NCBI RefSeq assembly: GCF_902859705.1 | Contig: NZ_CADIJO010000009.1 | Coordinates: 124,001-188,000, forward strand | DNA: 64,000 nucleotides | Reading direction: 5' to 3' | Source: Achromobacter deleyi | GTDB taxonomy: Bacteria; Pseudomonadota; Gammaproteobacteria; Burkholderiales; Burkholderiaceae_B | In this document: piece by piece, positions 9,413 through 18,800 of the stretch | Layout of the letters: each line of letters begins with the position of its first letter | Position numbering within the stretch: position 1 is the first letter of the stretch | Program-made: the position numbers and the translations under genes | Notes under the pieces: generated by a model | The model's input: the letters and a program-made list of their open reading frames with translations, nothing else | What the model was told of the DNA's origin: nothing | The model's database searches: none

Positions 9413-9469
9413 ATCCCGCACACGAGCGGCGCGTGGCAAAGGGCGCGCGCCCCGCACAAAGGAATGGCC

Positions 9470-10480
9470 ATGGCCACCGGAATTCAGGAAGCGGACGTCT
9501 GGGCAGCGGCGGATGCGCTGCTACAGGCGGGCGAGCAGCCCACCATCGAACGCATCCGCCTGCACCTGGGGCGCGGCTCGCCCAATACGGTGGGCCCGCA
9601 TCTGAAGGCGTGGTTCCGGGGCCTGGGCAGCCGGCTGGATACGCCGGGGCAGGGCAGCGGCCTGCCTGAACCGCTGGCGCGCATGGCAGGCCAGCTTTGG
9701 GAAAGCGCAATGGATGCCGCACGGGGCCAATGGGCTGCCGGCGTCGCGCAGGAGCGCGAGGCGTTGACGCAGGCGCAAGCGGCGTTGCAAGCCGAGCGCG
9801 AAGCCTTTGCGCACGAAAAGGCGCGCATCGACATGCGCGAAGCGGACCTGGAAGACGGCATTCGCGCCGCCCGCGCGCAAGCGGCGGGCGCCGAAGACCG
9901 GGCCCGGGCCCTGGATGCGCAACTGCGTGAAAGCCTGCGCATCATCGACGCCTTGCGCGGCAAGCTGGAACAGTCGCAGACCAACGAGCGCGACGTCCAG
10001 CAGGCCTTGCGCCAGGCCTTGGCCGACCACCAGGCCGCGCTGACCGCTACGCAAGAGCGGCATGCCGCGCACGAACGGCGCTGGCTGGGCGACCTGGATG
10101 CACAACGCCAATTGTTGAAGAAGGCACAGGAAAGCCTGGACCAGCAGCGCAAGGCCGCCGTGCAGGAAGCCGCCAGCCAGGCCGAACGGATCGGGGCGCT
10201 GCAATCCGAGCAGGAGCAACGGGCGCGCGAGGCCGCCGAGGCGCGGGCCGGGGCCGCACAGCTGGCAGCCGAACTGCAGGCCGCCCGCGACACGCACGCC
10301 ACGGCCCAGGCCGGCCTGCAGCAACGTAGTGACGATCTGGCGGCACGCATCCAGGAGCAGCAGGCGCAGTTGCAGACCAAGGACCGGCAGATCGACCTGC
10401 TGATGCAGGCGGTAGGCCGGCATCAACAGGAAGACGAGGACCGCGCAACACAACGCCGCAAGCGCCAGCCCAAGCGCTGA
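9470..10480 (+). CDS. KfrA-like DNA-binding coiled-coil protein
   Basis: The 336-residue product has a KfrA_N-type DNA-binding domain (about residues 1-115, with PTIERIRLHLGRGSPNTVGPHL as helix-turn-helix) followed by a long Ala/Gln/Glu/Arg coiled coil to about residue 325 and a basic tail. KfrA proteins from IncP plasmids bind operator DNA and form filaments or cytoskeleton-like scaffolds that aid partition. I chose ATG 9470 because AAAGGA at 9458-9463 gives a 6-nt spacing; the ATG at 9464 directly abuts it. The gene is divergent from the recombinase and next to a large palindrome. Chromosomal location suggests a plasmid- or island-derived module. Confidence 0.85.
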   Translation: MATGIQEADVWAAADALLQAGEQPTIERIRLHLGRGSPNTVGPHLKAWFRGLGSRLDTPGQGSGLPEPLARMAGQLWESAMDAARGQWAAGVAQEREALTQAQAALQAEREAFAHEKARIDMREADLEDGIRAARAQAAGAEDRARALDAQLRESLRIIDALRGKLEQSQTNERDVQQALRQALADHQAALTATQERHAAHERRWLGDLDAQRQLLKKAQESLDQQRKAAVQEAASQAERIGALQSEQEQRAREAAEARAGAAQLAAELQAARDTHATAQAGLQQRSDDLAARIQEQQAQLQTKDRQIDLLMQAVGRHQQEDEDRATQRRKRQPKR

Positions 10481-10549
10481 CTCAAGTGCTAACCCAAGCG
10501 CGTTTTCTCTGTACCATCGGGTCTGAACCGCCGCCGGGAGCCTTTTCGA

Positions 10550-11773
10550 TTGAAGATCAGACGCTATCTTTTCGGCATCATCGTTTCGTTCGCATTGGCG
10601 GGCTTTCTGGCCTTTCTGGGCATCGTGGCCGTCACCGCCGACAACCTGGGCTGGGGCGCGGTGGCCCTGTTGAGCTACGCGGTGATGTTCGGCGGGCCGG
10701 CGGCCATCGTGCTGGTCGCGACCTGGGTCGTGTACCTGGTGCGGGATCGGGGCAATGTGCCGGCACGCGTCCATGCCCTGATGTTCTTGCCGACGCTGTT
10801 GGCCGTGTTGATCGTGCCCGTTGACGATTCCATCCGGCAGGGGCGGGCGGACCGCTTCCGCCAAGGCAATCCGGCCATCGCCGAGACGCACGTCAATCTT
10901 GCCGGCCAGCCGTTGGGGCTGGATTTTCGCCAGGCCTCGTCGTCATCGGGCGGCTCGCAATGGCTGGAACCGGCTTCAGGCGCCCAGACCGGCTTTACCA
11001 GCCTGCGGCGCTATCCCAGCCCGGATGTCGTAGCCGCCGGCACGTTTCCGTACGACGGCGATCGCCTGAAAGCCGACGCCACCCGCTACGCGTATTTCAA
11101 CTTCGACGGCACCCCCACCGGGGTCGATCTGCCGTTGCAGCGCCTGCCGTATCCGGACCTGTCCAGGCTGGTTGCCGCGTTCGCCTATGGCGAGGCGGCG
11201 CTGATGGTGCACCAGTATTTTCACTATGCCGACCACGTCGAAGTGGCGCCCGGCCTGGCGCGATTTGCCGGCACGACCGAAGACGCGATGAGCGCGGCCG
11301 CCATCGCGGGGCTGACGCTCTTCAGCCTGGAAAACTACACGCCGCAGACGCTGGTGCGCGTGGAAATCAATGGCCAGACGCTGGATCTTCAGGGGCCGGC
11401 CCGCAGCCTGGCCGGCATGCATTGCGATCCGCCCCGCGGAAGCAGCCCCGCCGTGGCGGACCTGGACGCGCCGCTGACGGTGCGGTGGCAGACGCGCGAG
11501 GACGCCCCGGCCTGGCACGAGGCGAAGGTGGCGGTGCCGCCGTTCGGTGCGGCCAGCAAGGCGGACGGCGGCAAGCCGTCGTTGCCGCAGGTGCGTCTGT
11601 ATGTGCTGCCCGACGGTTCCGTTGCCGCCGAGCGCTACCGGGAAATCCGCGCGCGCGGCGGCGATCTGGCGCTGCGCACCACCGGCGTGCCGCAGGCGGC
11701 CAAGGCGCATACGATGTGCGGCGGCGCGTACGCCAACTACAACTCGCAGACGGTGAAGCTGCTGGCGGATTAG
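10550..11773 (+). CDS. Unknown membrane-anchored protein
   Basis: I do not recognise this 407-residue protein. It starts with TTG about 10 nt after a CGGGAG site. Three membrane segments lie near residues 7-30, 37-62 and 73-90, and the remaining 300 residues are soluble, probably periplasmic, without obvious catalytic motifs. Two cysteines in the soluble part (CDPP and MCGG) could form a disulfide. It stands alone between the KfrA-like gene and a convergent HEAT-like gene. Coding potential is good (consistent codon bias, full-length frame), but no function is proposed. Confidence 0.7.
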   Translation: MKIRRYLFGIIVSFALAGFLAFLGIVAVTADNLGWGAVALLSYAVMFGGPAAIVLVATWVVYLVRDRGNVPARVHALMFLPTLLAVLIVPVDDSIRQGRADRFRQGNPAIAETHVNLAGQPLGLDFRQASSSSGGSQWLEPASGAQTGFTSLRRYPSPDVVAAGTFPYDGDRLKADATRYAYFNFDGTPTGVDLPLQRLPYPDLSRLVAAFAYGEAALMVHQYFHYADHVEVAPGLARFAGTTEDAMSAAAIAGLTLFSLENYTPQTLVRVEINGQTLDLQGPARSLAGMHCDPPRGSSPAVADLDAPLTVRWQTREDAPAWHEAKVAVPPFGAASKADGGKPSLPQVRLYVLPDGSVAAERYREIRARGGDLALRTTGVPQAAKAHTMCGGAYANYNSQTVKLLAD

Positions 11774-11828
11774 GCGAGGCCGTGGCGGTCAGTGCATACG
11801 CCTGAAGGCGGCGGGTGCAGGCCTTGAC

Positions 11829-11942
11829 GGCCAACCCTGGCGCATCGGCATGGCGGCCAAATAGGTGGCCAATCCTGGTGCATCGGCGTGGCGGCCAAAT
11901 AGGTGGCCAATCCTAGCGTACCGGCGTGGCAGCCAAATACGC
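11829..11942. repeat. Three tandem 38-bp repeats spanning a gene 3' end
   Basis: Copies at 11829-11866, 11867-11904 and 11905-11942 share the core GGCCAAtCCTgGcGCATCGG and ggCGGCCAAATA with a few substitutions. The third copy encodes the last residues and stop codon of the leftward HEAT-like gene; the other two lie just beyond the stop. The unit is not a multiple of three. Confidence 0.9.
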
Positions 11943-13124
11943 CGCCAGCGCGTCGCGCGTGTCCGGCAGGCCGACCGTCATCCGGGCCAGTCCGGCATTG
12001 CCGTCGCGAGGATTCCAGACGTCCGGATTCGCATGCAGGGCCTGCAAGACGGCATGCTGCTCGGGCGACAGCCGCGCCGGCAACGGCGGTCGCTGGCCTG
12101 GATGAAAGGCTGCTGCCTGGTCGGGAAAGGCCAAGGTCAGGATGCGGCCCCATTCGCTGTTGGCGAGCAGGCCGCCCTGTGTCCGGGCGATCAGCGCCAG
12201 CGCCGCGGGCAGCAGTTGCGCGAGGCTCACCTGGCGTTCGATCAGTGTGCCCAGCAAGGTCAGGCGCGTGTGCATGGGAAAGTACGGCGGCCGCTGCGTG
12301 AACCAGGCGTCGACCTCTTCCGGGCGAGTCAGGGCCGTGACCAGGATCGCCGTGGCGCGTGCATCGGGCACGAACAAGGCGGCGCAGGCGCGGATGGCGT
12401 CGTCGGCATCGTCCAGCCTGCGGGATACGTCGTGGCCCAGCTGGCCCAAGGCCAGGACGAGGCCGGCGCGGTCATCCCGTGCATCGCGCGCGCTGCCCGC
12501 ATCAAGGCGCGCCTGGATGCGGGCAGCGACGGCGTGGGCCGCAGCGCTGTCGGGGGCCATCACGCCCCATTGCGCGGCGGCGTTGACGGCTTCCCGGCGG
12601 ATCTCATCGTTGTCGTCCGACAGATAGGCCGCCAGCGCATCCAGCACGTCTCCTGTCATGGCACGCAGCGACAGGAAAGCATGGCACATCAAGGTCGAGA
12701 TCAGCGGCGAGCCCCAGCCTTCCTCGTCTTCGCCGTCTTCATCGTCGCGCAGATGCAGAATCAGCGTGTCGAGTTCCGCGTCGCTGGGGTAGGGGTCGGC
12801 TTGCGGCGGTTCGATCTCATTCAGGCTGCTGCCGACCTGGCCCAGGAAGGCGATCAGCGCGGCAAGCGTGTTCGCGTCGAAGGCGGCGCACACGGTGGCA
12901 TCGCGCAGCAGCGCCGTGATGACACCGACCGCGGCGGGCGTGGCGGAATAGATCGTGCCCTGGTGCAGGATCGCGCTGTGCAGATGCGTCAGCGCCGCCT
13001 GGCGCTCGGCGGCTTGCGGGCTTGCCAGGTTGCGCAGGTGGCCGGGCGTGTCGTCCGCGACGCCATAGGCGTGAAACAGGCGGCCCCAATCGGTGTCGTG
13101 CAGCACCGTATTCCAATCGGACAA
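11913..13124 (-). CDS. HEAT-like repeat protein of unknown function
   Basis: The 403-residue protein is built from alpha-helical pairs with HEAT-like spacing (for example LDALAAYLSDDNDEIRREAVNAA and the AAIALxxL-type helices), plus an acidic linker DDEDGEDEEG near residue 125. Such scaffolds mediate protein binding, and in bacteria they are common in immunity or regulatory proteins. Nothing here fixes the partner. The start is TTG at 13124, with GGGAG 7 nt upstream. It is transcribed alone, convergent with the membrane protein gene. Its 3' end lies in a 38-bp tandem repeat, and only a substitution in that copy creates the TAG stop. Confidence 0.75.
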   Translation of the reverse strand: MSDWNTVLHDTDWGRLFHAYGVADDTPGHLRNLASPQAAERQAALTHLHSAILHQGTIYSATPAAVGVITALLRDATVCAAFDANTLAALIAFLGQVGSSLNEIEPPQADPYPSDAELDTLILHLRDDEDGEDEEGWGSPLISTLMCHAFLSLRAMTGDVLDALAAYLSDDNDEIRREAVNAAAQWGVMAPDSAAAHAVAARIQARLDAGSARDARDDRAGLVLALGQLGHDVSRRLDDADDAIRACAALFVPDARATAILVTALTRPEEVDAWFTQRPPYFPMHTRLTLLGTLIERQVSLAQLLPAALALIARTQGGLLANSEWGRILTLAFPDQAAAFHPGQRPPLPARLSPEQHAVLQALHANPDVWNPRDGNAGLARMTVGLPDTRDALAAYLAATPVR

Positions 13125-13211
13125 TTGCGTTCTCCCAGATCTTTCGTCAGCGCTGCATCATAGCTGCGAGACCATGGCCGAGGCGCGCGTGCGCGGCAAC
13201 GTCAGCGCAGG

Positions 13212-14366
13212 CTAAGGCAAGTCCCGCATCCGGCCCAGTTGCAGCAGCACGGCCAGGGCCGCCAGGCTCAGCCCGCCCAGCGTGGCGAAGGTGGCCGGGG
13301 CGCCGGCGCGGGTCATCAGTGCGGCGATGGCCGGCGGCGCCAGGGCGTTGATCAGGTTCATCGGCAGGGCGATCTTCGCCATGGCCGCGGTGTAGTCCGC
13401 TTTCTGGAAGAACACCAGCGGCAGCGTGGCGCGGGCCACGGCAAAGGCGCCGCTGCCCACGCCGAACAGCAGCAGATAGCCTGCCACCGGCACCCAGCCG
13501 GCGCCGCCCAGCCACATCGCGGCCAGGCCCAGCGGAATCATTGCGCCCGCCACGATGCCGGTCGACAGGCCATCCCAGCGCCGTCCGCCCAGCAGGTCGA
13601 CCACGCGGCCGCCCACCTTGAACACGCCCAGCAGCGACGCGATGCCCACGGCATAGGCCAGGTCCATGCCCATGGCCTGCATCAGTTGCACGCCCACGGC
13701 CTGGATGCCGAAGGTGACGAAGCTGTTCAGGGCGATGGCAGCGACGATCAGCGCAAAGACCTTGCCGTGCCGGCGGGCGGACGAGCGCGCGGCCTTGGCC
13801 GGCGCGGCCAGGGTCGCGGGCAGGCCGAAGCCCACCAGCGGGCACACGCCCAGCAGCATCACGGCGGCATAGGCGAACATTGCCGCACGCCAGCCGACCC
13901 AGTGGTCGAGAAGGGCGGTGACCGGCAGGAACACGCTGCCGGCCAGCCCGGTTGCCAGCATCAACGTGCCCATCAGGCTGCGGGCCTGGTCTTCGGCGTA
14001 TTCCGCGATGTAGGCGTAGGCGGCCGTCGTCAGGAACAGGGCGCCGGCCAGGCCGATCAGCGCCCAGGCGCCCCAGAACGTCATCAGGTTGCGCGACAGC
14101 GCCAGCACGATCAGGCCCAGCCCGATCAGCCCGGCGCCGGCCGCCATCGACTGGCGCGTGCCATGGATGCGGAAGGCGCGGCCCGCCCAGGGCGCGGCCA
14201 GGCCCATGGCTACATACATGACCGAGGTGCCCAGAAAGACCGACGCCGCCGAGGCGCCCAGGTCTGCCGCCACGGGCGCGGCAATCACGGGCAGCACGCC
14301 CACCACGCCCCAGCCGGTGATCTGGGTCACAGCCAGCAGGATCAGAACCGTCAGGTGACGCGGCAT
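13212..14366 (-). CDS. MFS transporter
   Basis: This 384-residue protein has about twelve hydrophobic segments. Motif A-like text occurs after segment 2 (APWAGRAFRIHGTRQSM), and a basic cytoplasmic loop (AKAARSSARRHGKVF) lies between the two six-helix halves. The substrate is unknown. ATG 14366 is the best start because the first membrane segment follows directly (MPRHLTVLILLAVTQ); upstream codons lie in the neighbouring gene. It lies 10 nt after the stop of a second, distant MFS gene, so both are probably one leftward operon. Confidence 0.85.
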   Translation of the reverse strand: MPRHLTVLILLAVTQITGWGVVGVLPVIAAPVAADLGASAASVFLGTSVMYVAMGLAAPWAGRAFRIHGTRQSMAAGAGLIGLGLIVLALSRNLMTFWGAWALIGLAGALFLTTAAYAYIAEYAEDQARSLMGTLMLATGLAGSVFLPVTALLDHWVGWRAAMFAYAAVMLLGVCPLVGFGLPATLAAPAKAARSSARRHGKVFALIVAAIALNSFVTFGIQAVGVQLMQAMGMDLAYAVGIASLLGVFKVGGRVVDLLGGRRWDGLSTGIVAGAMIPLGLAAMWLGGAGWVPVAGYLLLFGVGSGAFAVARATLPLVFFQKADYTAAMAKIALPMNLINALAPPAIAALMTRAGAPATFATLGGLSLAALAVLLQLGRMRDLP

Positions 14367-14376
14367 GGTCGGGGGC

Positions 14377-15603
14377 TCAGGCCGAGGCGGGCGTCGTGGG
14401 GGTGGCGTCGGCCACGCGCGTTTCGCGCAGCGCCAGCAAGGCGGCGCAGGCCAGGCCGGCAATGCCCGCCAACGCCAGGAACGCCGCGCGGTAGCCCGCG
14501 TGCTGCACGATCAGGCCCGCCAGCCCGTTGCTGAGCGAGGCGCCGATGCCGAACACCGTCGTGACGGCGCCCAGGCTGGCGTTGAAGCGGCCGGTGCCGT
14601 GCGTCAGGTCCAGCACCATCAGGGGCAGCACGGCGCCGAAGATGCCGGCGCCGATGCCATCGAGCAACTGCACGGCGACCAGCCACGCCATGTCGTCCGA
14701 CAAGGTGTAGAGCAGCCCGCGCAACGGCAGGATCGCGAACCCGATCAGCAAGAGCGGCTTGCGGCCCACGCGGTCGGCATAACGGCCCACCGCCATGGCC
14801 GCCGGAATCATCACGAACTGCGCCGCTACGATGCAGGCGGACGTCAGGGGCGTAGCCAGCGCCGGATTGGCCAGCGCCAGTTTCTGGCTGACCAGCGGCA
14901 GCATGGCGGCATTGGCCAGGTGGAACAGCGCGCAGCTGACGGCCAGCAGCACCAGCGGGCGGTTATCAAGCAGTTGGCGCAGCGGGACGGGTTGCGGCGC
15001 GGCCGCCGGGTCGTCGTGCGCCAGGCCGCGCGCCCGGTCCAGGTCGATGTCTGCAGGAATGCGCAAGGCGGCGGCGACGCTGGCCAGGGCCATCGCGGCC
15101 ATCAAATAGAACACGGCCACCGGGCCCCAGAAATACGCGAGCACACCCGCCAGAATCGCCGCCGCGGCGTTGCCGGCGTGGTTATAGGACTCGTTGCGTG
15201 CGATGCGCGCGGTGAAAGCGCCGCGGGCGCTGAGCCCCAGCGTGATGGCGGCGATCAGCGGCGCAAAGACCGATGACGCCACGCCGGCCAGCGACTGCGT
15301 GAACGTGACCCAGGCAAAGCTGGCGTTGACCAGCACGGCCATGCAGGCCAGCGTCACCAGGATGGCGGCGGCCATCAGCAAGGCGCGCTTGTTCGGCGTG
15401 CGGTCGACCAGCGCGCCGGCCGGGGTCTGCGCGGCCAGCGCGGCCAGGCCAGACAAAGTCATCACCAGGCCGATGCTGTCGGGCCGCCAATGGTGCACGG
15501 CCAGCAGGTAGATGGCCAGATAGGGCCCCAGGCCGTCGCGCACATCGGCGACGAAGAAATTGAGCCAGTCCAACGGACGCGAGGCAGGCGAGGGGGCAGT
15601 CAA
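14377..15603 (-). CDS. MFS transporter
   Basis: The 408-residue protein has twelve predicted membrane segments, the motif-A segment GALVDRTPNKRALLM after segment 2 and a repeat version YADRVGRKPLLLIG in the second half, so it is a classical MFS exporter. N-terminal DWLNFFVADVRDGLGPYLAIYLL resembles multidrug or sugar-efflux type members found next to stress genes. The start is TTG at 15603, without a clear ribosome site, and is less certain than the frame. It is first in a two-gene leftward unit, divergent from the autotransporter across a 232-bp AT-rich gap. Confidence 0.85.
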   Translation of the reverse strand: MTAPSPASRPLDWLNFFVADVRDGLGPYLAIYLLAVHHWRPDSIGLVMTLSGLAALAAQTPAGALVDRTPNKRALLMAAAILVTLACMAVLVNASFAWVTFTQSLAGVASSVFAPLIAAITLGLSARGAFTARIARNESYNHAGNAAAAILAGVLAYFWGPVAVFYLMAAMALASVAAALRIPADIDLDRARGLAHDDPAAAPQPVPLRQLLDNRPLVLLAVSCALFHLANAAMLPLVSQKLALANPALATPLTSACIVAAQFVMIPAAMAVGRYADRVGRKPLLLIGFAILPLRGLLYTLSDDMAWLVAVQLLDGIGAGIFGAVLPLMVLDLTHGTGRFNASLGAVTTVFGIGASLSNGLAGLIVQHAGYRAAFLALAGIAGLACAALLALRETRVADATPTTPASA

Positions 15604-15835
15604 GACAATGGCCGTCGCAAGGGGGTGACGATGCCAGATTGTCGCTCATCTTCACGTCATTGTTTTGAATATCAAAGTATTCGTTCAAAGCCTGGGTGGG
15701 GGCATTAATTCGAATATCGGAAGAAATCGGCCAAAGCCGAAAACGAGGAAAAAATCATAAATAATCGCCGCGCAAGATCAGGCCAAAAGTATTAATCCGA
15801 AAAATTAATATCCGTCGATCGGCGTGGAGCACGCG
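15604..15835. promoter_or_regulatory. AT-rich divergent control region of MFS operon and autotransporter
   Basis: This gap is markedly richer in A and T than its surroundings. It holds two dyads: TTTGA-ATA-TCAAA at 15664-15676 and ATTCGAAT at 15708-15715. Several AT-rich stretches (around 15755-15765 and 15790-15810) could be -10 elements, but I cannot choose between them. I see no gene in it. Confidence 0.5.
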
Positions 15836-18800
15836 ATGCAAGAAGCCAAGTCGTTCAAGCTCGTCCCTCGTCCTCTGACCGTGCTTGTCGGCGCGGCCTT
15901 GTTCGGCGGTTGGCCCGCAACGGGCGTGCAGGCCGCTTGCGTGACCAGCGGCTCCACCACCACCTGCAACACCAATGCGCCCAATCCCGCCACGACGCCA
16001 ATCGGGCAGGGCCCCACCACCGCCAGCGGCGCGACGGTGACGCTGCAGCCCAATGCGCGGCTGGAAGTGACCAACACCAACGCCGTCAGCCTGGGGGACA
16101 ACGCCCAGATCACCGTGAACGCCGGCGCCGTCATTTCCAATAACGCCACGTCCGGCGCAGGCTTGTGGAGCACCGGCAACAACACAGTCGAATTCGGCTC
16201 GAACGGCACGCTGAACATTGCCCAGGGCGGCAAGATCCAGGCGCTGGGCACGCAGGCAAATGCCGAAGCCATCAACGTCATGGGGGCTGGCAACGCCATC
16301 ATCAACCGCGGCGTGATCTCCGGCGGCAATGCGGCCGCCATCTGGTTCGAAGACCGCACGCTGGGCGCAGCCAATACCGTCGACAATTACGGCACGATCC
16401 AGGCGGGCAACGGCACCAGCAGCAATGTGATCGGCAACAGCGGCAGCGGCAATGTCAACTTCATCAATCGCAGCGGCGCCGTCGTAAACGGCAGCCTGAC
16501 GTTCGCCAGCGGCAATGATTCGCTGACGCTGTATCCGGGTTCGGTCATCACGGGGGGCTTCAATGGCGGCGGCGGCACCAACAGCCTGCTGCTGGCCGGC
16601 GAGGCGGGGTCCAGCGATACCTTGCCCGGCGCCATCCGCAACTTCCAGTCGCTGACCAAGACGGGCGACGGCAAGTGGACGCTGTCCGGTACGGTCGGCG
16701 GCAATGGCGGCGGTACGCCGCTGGCGGTGGAGGTGCAGGGCGGCACGCTGGCCTTGACGGGCGACAACACCAGCTTCAACGGCTCGGTGCTCGTCGACGC
16801 GGCGGGCACGCTGGAAGCGCGTGCGCAGAGCCTGCCGCCCAGCGTGTCCAACAATGGCCTGGTGCTGTTCAATCAGCCGGACAACGGCACCTATGCAGGC
16901 ACGATCAGCGGCACCGGTGCCATCCGCAAGATCGCGGCCGGCATCCTGACGCTGTCGGGCGCCAACACCTACCAGGGCGGCACGACGATACAGGGCGGCA
17001 CGGTGGCCGTGGGCGCTGACAATGCGCTGGGCGGCTCGGGCGGCGGCATCACGCTGGACGGCGGCGGGCTGGCGTTCACCAACAGCTTCAGCCTGTCCGG
17101 CAGCCGCAGCGTCACCGTTACCGCCAACAACGGCACGCTCGCCGCCAACGCCGGGGTGACCGGCACGCTGACGCAAGCCATCACCGGCGCGGGCAGCTTG
17201 ACCAAGGACGGCGCCGGCACCGTCGTGCTGACCAGCAATGCCAACAGCTGGGCGGGCGCCACCACCATCGCGGCCGGCACGCTGCAGCTGGGCAACGGTG
17301 GCGCGTCGGGCAACCTGCCCAGCGGCAGCGCCATCACCAACAACGGCACGCTGGCCTTCAATCGCAGCGACCTGTTTACCTTCGGCAACCTGATCAGCGG
17401 CAGCGGCGGCATTCGCCAAAGCGGTTCGGGCAGCACGATCCTGACCGCGAACAACAGCTACGCCGGCCCCACGGCGGTGACGGCGGGCGCGCTGTACGTC
17501 AACGGCACGCAGACGGGCACCGGCGCGGCCACCGTGGGCAGTGGCGCCACGTTGGGCGGCACGGGCGCGCTGGGGGGCAGCGTCACCGTGCAGACCGGCG
17601 GCACCTTGGCGCCGGGCAGTATCGGCGCCGCGCCGGGCACGCTTACGATCGGCGGCGACCTGACGCTGCAAAGCGGCTCGGCGCTGGCGTATTCGTTCGG
17701 CCAGGCCGGCGTCGTGGGAGGCCCCTTCAATGACCTGACCAACGTGGGCGGCAACCTGGCCCTGGGCGGCACGCTCAATGTGCAGACCTCGGCGGGCGGC
17801 TCGTTCGATCCGGGCGTGTACCGCGTCATCAACTACGCCGGTACGCGCAGCGGCACGCTGGCGCTGGGCACGGTGCCCACGCCGGGCAACTATTTCATCC
17901 AGACCTCGGTGGACAAGCAGGTCAACCTGGTCAACACCAATGGCCTGACGTTGAACTATTGGGACGGCGCCAATCCGCTGAACAAGAACAACAATTCCGT
18001 CGATGGCGGACCGGGCATCTGGATGGCCGACGGGCCGCTGGCCAACGACAACTGGACGGGCATGAACGGCGCCCTGAACGCGCCGTGGAGCCAGAGCGCA
18101 TTCGCCGTATTCATGGGGCAGGGCGATACCGTGCGGGTCGACAGCACGACTCGCGGCGCCATCCTGACGCAGGGGATGCAGTTTGCCGCCGACGGCTACA
18201 CGCTGGTCAACAACCTGGCGGCCGACGCGTTGACGCTGGTGGGCGTTGCGGTCACGGGCGGCGGGCCCAACGAGGCCGTGATCCGCGTGGGCAATGGCGT
18301 GGCCGAGGGCGCCGGCTACACGGCCACGCTCGCGGCCACGTTGGCCGGCGCGGCCAGGCTGGTCGAGACCGACCTGGGCACGCTGGTGCTGTCGGGCGTC
18401 AATACCTATACCGGCGGCACCGCCATCAATGGCGGCGTGCTGCAGGTCAGCCAGGACAGCAACCTGGGCGCGGCGGGCACGGGCCTGACGCTGGACGGGG
18501 GCACGCTGCGCGCCGCGGGCAGCTTTGCGTCGAACCGTGCGACCGACCTGCGCGCGGCGGGCGGACGCTTCGACATGGCGGGCGGTTCCACGCTGACGCT
18601 GACCAGCCCGGTGACGGGCGCGGGCGCGCTGACGCTGCTGGGCACCGGGACGCTGGCCCTGGCCGGCGATGCGACCTATGCCGGGGGCACCACCGTTTCC
18701 AGCGGCACGTTGCAGCTGGGCACGGGCGTGGGCGGGTCGGCCACGGGCAGCATCCTGGGCAACGTGGCCAACAGCGGCACGCTGGCGTTCAACCGCAACA

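Noticed and set aside
11829..11942. 38-bp repeats as a mini-CRISPR
   Set aside because: The copies are directly adjacent without spacers, and the third encodes the C-terminus of a gene.
15755..17671. Open frame of 638 codons on the minus strand at the autotransporter 5' end
   Set aside because: Same reason: antisense shadow, biased composition, and it would cover the promoter and signal-peptide region of a clear gene.
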